DNA from: Acidifodinimicrobium sp049967035
GTDB taxonomy: Archaea > Nanobdellota > Nanobdellia > Parvarchaeales > Parvarchaeaceae
NCBI GenBank assembly: GCA_049967035.1
Contig: JBMFTM010000022.1
Coordinates: forward strand, 1-7,808
Length of the DNA stretch: 7,808 bases
Direction: 5' to 3'
This document shows positions 5,670 through 7,808 of this stretch, piece after piece. A program made the position numbers and the translations under genes. The first letter of the stretch is position 1; each line of letters starts with the position of its first letter. Under the pieces are notes generated by a model. That model ran no database searches. It had not been told where the DNA came from and saw only the letters and a list, made by a program, of their open reading frames with translations.

Positions 5670-7193
5670 ATGGTAGAGCTTAATTTAAGTGATAAATTCT
5701 CGGAGATATACGTGCCCGGTGAGTTCAAGAAGTTGAAGGTATTCATCGGCGGCAAGTGGATTGAGACGAAGGATAAATTTGACATCATCTCGCCAATAGA
5801 CAATAAAAAATTCGCAGAGATATCCAGCGTTAGCAAAGAGGATATAGACTTGGCAGTAAAGTATGCTGTTGATTCTAAACATAAAATAAGGGATCTACCT
5901 GCCATTGACAGGATTGAGCTTATCAACAAGTTTAGGTTGGAGCTTCAGAAATACAAGGCAGACATAGTGGACACGCTTGTGAAGGAGGCTGGTAAGGCTA
6001 GGCGTTCCGCAGAAGGAGAATTCAACGCGACAATAGAGAGGATGCGCTTAAGCATGGAGGACTCGAGGAGGATAATGGGCGAGTATATCCCTGGAGACTG
6101 GTCAAGCGACACATCGCAGAAGGTAGCCCTGGTCATAAGAGAGCCGTTAGGCGTGGTTTTGGGTATATCTCCTTTCAATTATCCGTTCTACACATCCATG
6201 GCGAAGGTCATTCCTGCTCTTTTGTCCGGCAATTCCGTGATAATAAAACCCCCAAGTGCTGATCCTATCGCTTTCTTGATGGCAGCGAAGGTCTTCCAGG
6301 AAGTTGGTGTGCCGGATGGAGTGTTCCAGGTAGTCACTGGGAAAGGAGATGTAGCTGGGGATTATCTTACTTCAAATGAAGGTATAAACATGATAAGTTT
6401 TACGGGAAGCACAGACGTAGGCAAGCATATAGCTTCCATAGCAGGTCTAAGGAAAACGCATCTAGAGCTGGGAGGCAAGGGGACTGTCATAGTTTTAGAG
6501 GACGCGGATTTAGACTTAGCTGCGAAAGAATGCGTTAAAGGATCATTTGAGTTAGCAGGGCAGAGGTGCGATGCGGTTAGCAGAATTTTAGCAGTGGAGA
6601 AGGTGTACAATGATTTAGTTGAAAAGTTAAAGCAGCACCTACAGGACTATAAGTTTGGGAATCCAGTCGAGGATCCAAATGTTACGATGGGGCCGGTCAT
6701 AAGCCAAAATGCAGCCAAGAGAATAGACGAGATGGTTAAAGATGCCATCAGTAAGGGTGCGAAGCTCCTTGCCGGCGGGAAATACAAGGATTGCTACTAC
6801 GAGCCCACACTTCTTGTGGACGTCCCTCTTAATGCAAAGATAGCAGAAGAAGAAACTTTTGGGCCGGTGATAACACTAATAAAAGTCAAGGACAAGTCAG
6901 AAGCCATCAGCGTAGCCAACAAGTCCAAATATGGGTTGGACTCAAGCGTTTTTACAGGTAAGTTCTATGATGCGTGGGAAGTCATGAAAGCGCTTCAGGT
7001 GGGAAACGTGACGTTGAATGGTGCACCATCGCATGGCACGGCTTACTTCCCATTTGGAGGCGTGAAAGATTCAGGGAGCGGCAAAGAGGGCGTTGGATAC
7101 AGCATAGACGAGATGACTTACACAAAGACCATCATATTCAACTTAGGCGCCGGAAATTTGGGTAAAAAATACACTGGGCAATTCAAAGACTGA
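5670..7193 (+). CDS. gapN: Non-phosphorylating glyceraldehyde-3-phosphate dehydrogenase (GAPN), aldehyde dehydrogenase family
   Basis: This 507-residue aldehyde dehydrogenase most resembles archaeal GAPN, which oxidises glyceraldehyde 3-phosphate straight to 3-phosphoglycerate with NAD(P)+, bypassing the ATP-yielding GAPDH/PGK steps. Catalytic residues sit at standard spacing: N170 in ISPFNYP, E266 in LELGGKG, C300 in GQRCDA, and E395 in EETFGPV. GAPN-like features recalled from the Thermoproteus enzyme are YIPGDW, SPFNYP, the GQRCDA cysteine block, and a C-terminal PFGG..DSG..EGVGY followed by KTIIFN. Length also fits (about 500). Other aldehyde dehydrogenases, such as succinate-semialdehyde or lactaldehyde types, are less likely but not excluded. 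It starts 19 bases after rad50. AAGGA at 5664-5668 is too close to the ATG to be a good ribosome site, and a TATA-like TTAATAATC (5639-5647) inside the rad50 end could drive a separate leaderless transcript. The functional link to the repair genes is probably just gene packing. Confidence 0.88.
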   Translation: MVELNLSDKFSEIYVPGEFKKLKVFIGGKWIETKDKFDIISPIDNKKFAEISSVSKEDIDLAVKYAVDSKHKIRDLPAIDRIELINKFRLELQKYKADIVDTLVKEAGKARRSAEGEFNATIERMRLSMEDSRRIMGEYIPGDWSSDTSQKVALVIREPLGVVLGISPFNYPFYTSMAKVIPALLSGNSVIIKPPSADPIAFLMAAKVFQEVGVPDGVFQVVTGKGDVAGDYLTSNEGINMISFTGSTDVGKHIASIAGLRKTHLELGGKGTVIVLEDADLDLAAKECVKGSFELAGQRCDAVSRILAVEKVYNDLVEKLKQHLQDYKFGNPVEDPNVTMGPVISQNAAKRIDEMVKDAISKGAKLLAGGKYKDCYYEPTLLVDVPLNAKIAEEETFGPVITLIKVKDKSEAISVANKSKYGLDSSVFTGKFYDAWEVMKALQVGNVTLNGAPSHGTAYFPFGGVKDSGSGKEGVGYSIDEMTYTKTIIFNLGAGNLGKKYTGQFKD

Positions 7194-7236
7194 GAAATAA
7201 GCTGGCAATTAAGATTATATCCGTAGAATGTCTATG

Positions 7237-7243
7237 TTTATAT
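7237..7243 (+). promoter_or_regulatory. TATA box for the HTH gene
   Basis: TTTATAT is centred about 26 bases before the ATG at 7266, the spacing expected for a leaderless archaeal transcript. No Shine-Dalgarno is seen near that ATG. The 72-base gap after gapN (7194-7265) is AT-rich and shows no convincing terminator hairpin or long T-run. Confidence 0.5.
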
Positions 7244-7265
7244 GTAGGCGATATATAAGCAAAAG

Positions 7266-7757
7266 ATGATGAAAATAAAAAATGCTGACTTAAGGCAGGA
7301 AGCTAGAAATTTGATACTGAGTGGCGTTTCTAGAAAAGAAGCGTCTTCTAGACTGAATGTCAACTATCGCACCATAAGCCTTTGGACAGAAGATTTAGTT
7401 TTACCAAGGCACAGGGACACAGGTAAACAGAGCGAAATATTTGAAAAAATTAAGGCTGACGGCTTTTATATAGCCAAAGGCACGGATGACTTGAATACAT
7501 TGAGGATACTGAAACATAAAAAGGGAATCAAAATAGTGCATGCAGCTGACGCCCACATTGGAGTTTTAAGCGGGAGGGAGTTTGACGCATTGAAAGGTCT
7601 ACTTGACTATCGATATAAGTACGGCTTAACCAAGCAAAGACTAGAAGAGCTTGGGAGAGCTTTTGGAGTAAAAGAAAAAGATAAGTTGAAAGAGCTTTTG
7701 GTAGAAAAGCAAAGCAAGATCTCAAGCTCATATAATCAGCCAGATCATGTTGATTAA
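7266..7757 (+). CDS. Small helix-turn-helix protein of unknown function
   Basis: This 163-residue protein begins with a homeodomain-like HTH (about 8-47). The pattern LRQEARNLILSGVSRKEAS, then a turn and YRTISLWTEDL, matches 'R.eA..l...G.s..eiA..l.v...Ti..W...L', as in transposase-type and regulator HTHs. A short linker leads to a second part (about 56-145) that I do not recognise. It contains VHAADAHIG (91-99), which looks like Mre11/SbcD motif I, but none of the later phosphoesterase motifs follow. After that come charged helices (about 105-150) and a polar tail. There are no membrane segments, cysteines or signal peptide. The first ATG (7266) is preferred over the adjoining one at 7269 because of the TATA spacing. 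It has its own promoter and appears monocistronic. A DNA-binding role is likely from the HTH; the target is unknown, and autoregulation is possible. Confidence 0.7.
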   Translation: MMKIKNADLRQEARNLILSGVSRKEASSRLNVNYRTISLWTEDLVLPRHRDTGKQSEIFEKIKADGFYIAKGTDDLNTLRILKHKKGIKIVHAADAHIGVLSGREFDALKGLLDYRYKYGLTKQRLEELGRAFGVKEKDKLKELLVEKQSKISSSYNQPDHVD

Positions 7758-7772
7758 AATTTTGTAGATAAA

Positions 7773-7780
7773 TTTAAATA
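7773..7780 (+). promoter_or_regulatory. TATA-like box of a gene beyond the window
   Basis: TTTAAATA lies in the AT-rich stretch after the HTH gene. It is preceded by AGATAA, a plausible purine-rich BRE position, and followed at 7786-7796 by the dyad ATATC-A-GATAT. A transcript would start near 7802, at the window edge. No gene start is visible, so the call rests on sequence likeness alone. Confidence 0.35.
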
Positions 7781-7808
7781 CTAGAATATCAGATATAGTA
7801 TCATACAA

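Noticed and set aside
7265..7272. C-box-like GATGATGA as part of a C/D box RNA
   Set aside because: It overlaps the HTH start codon and no D box with a matching C'/D' arrangement is in place nearby.
7266..7757. Calling the HTH protein a nuclease
   Set aside because: Only the first phosphoesterase-like motif is present; the other metal-binding motifs are missing and the chain is too short.

Overview
The window looks archaeal. It carries an archaeo-eukaryotic primase, Mre11-Rad50, a Dph2 (diphthamide) domain, an archaeal-type RNase HII ending in a PCNA-binding-like tail, and a non-phosphorylating glyceraldehyde-3-phosphate dehydrogenase of the kind known from Thermoproteus and Sulfolobus. Genes are tightly packed, with overlapping or shared stop codons and AT-rich TATA-like boxes about 26 bases before start codons, which suggests leaderless transcripts. 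The first gene appears to join a PriS-type catalytic end to a PriL-type Fe-S domain in one chain. Such a fusion is known from Nanoarchaeum and other DPANN archaea, so a small-genome DPANN lineage, perhaps Micrarchaeota/ARMAN-like, is the best guess. That placement is inference.

Layout: (1) bases 1-651, the 3' part of the fused primase, cut by the window edge. (2) 704-1012, only the first domain of Dph2, ending abruptly where (3) rnhB (1002-1667) begins. (4) 1664-2059, minus strand, a hotdog acyl-CoA thioesterase that converges on rnhB and shares a CTAG with its stop. (5) A 41-base divergent promoter region. (6) 2101-5650, mre11 and rad50, overlapping by 14 bases. (7) 5670-7193, gapN, 19 bases after rad50. 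(8) 7266-7757, a small helix-turn-helix protein of unknown role with its own promoter. (9) 7758-7808, an AT-rich stretch that looks like the promoter of the next gene.

The main theme is DNA replication and repair: primer synthesis (primase), removal of RNA from DNA (RNase HII) and double-strand break processing (Mre11-Rad50). A central-carbon enzyme (GAPN) lies directly downstream. No herA or nurA, the usual archaeal partners of mre11-rad50, lies next to the pair.

The points most worth a second look are the Dph2 fragment, the fused primase, the Asn-to-Ser change in the Mre11 metal-site motif, a Mre11-motif-I-like stretch inside the HTH protein, and similar small dyads near two promoters. I see no mobile element, CRISPR array, tRNA or rRNA, and no clear sign of a wholly new multi-gene system.
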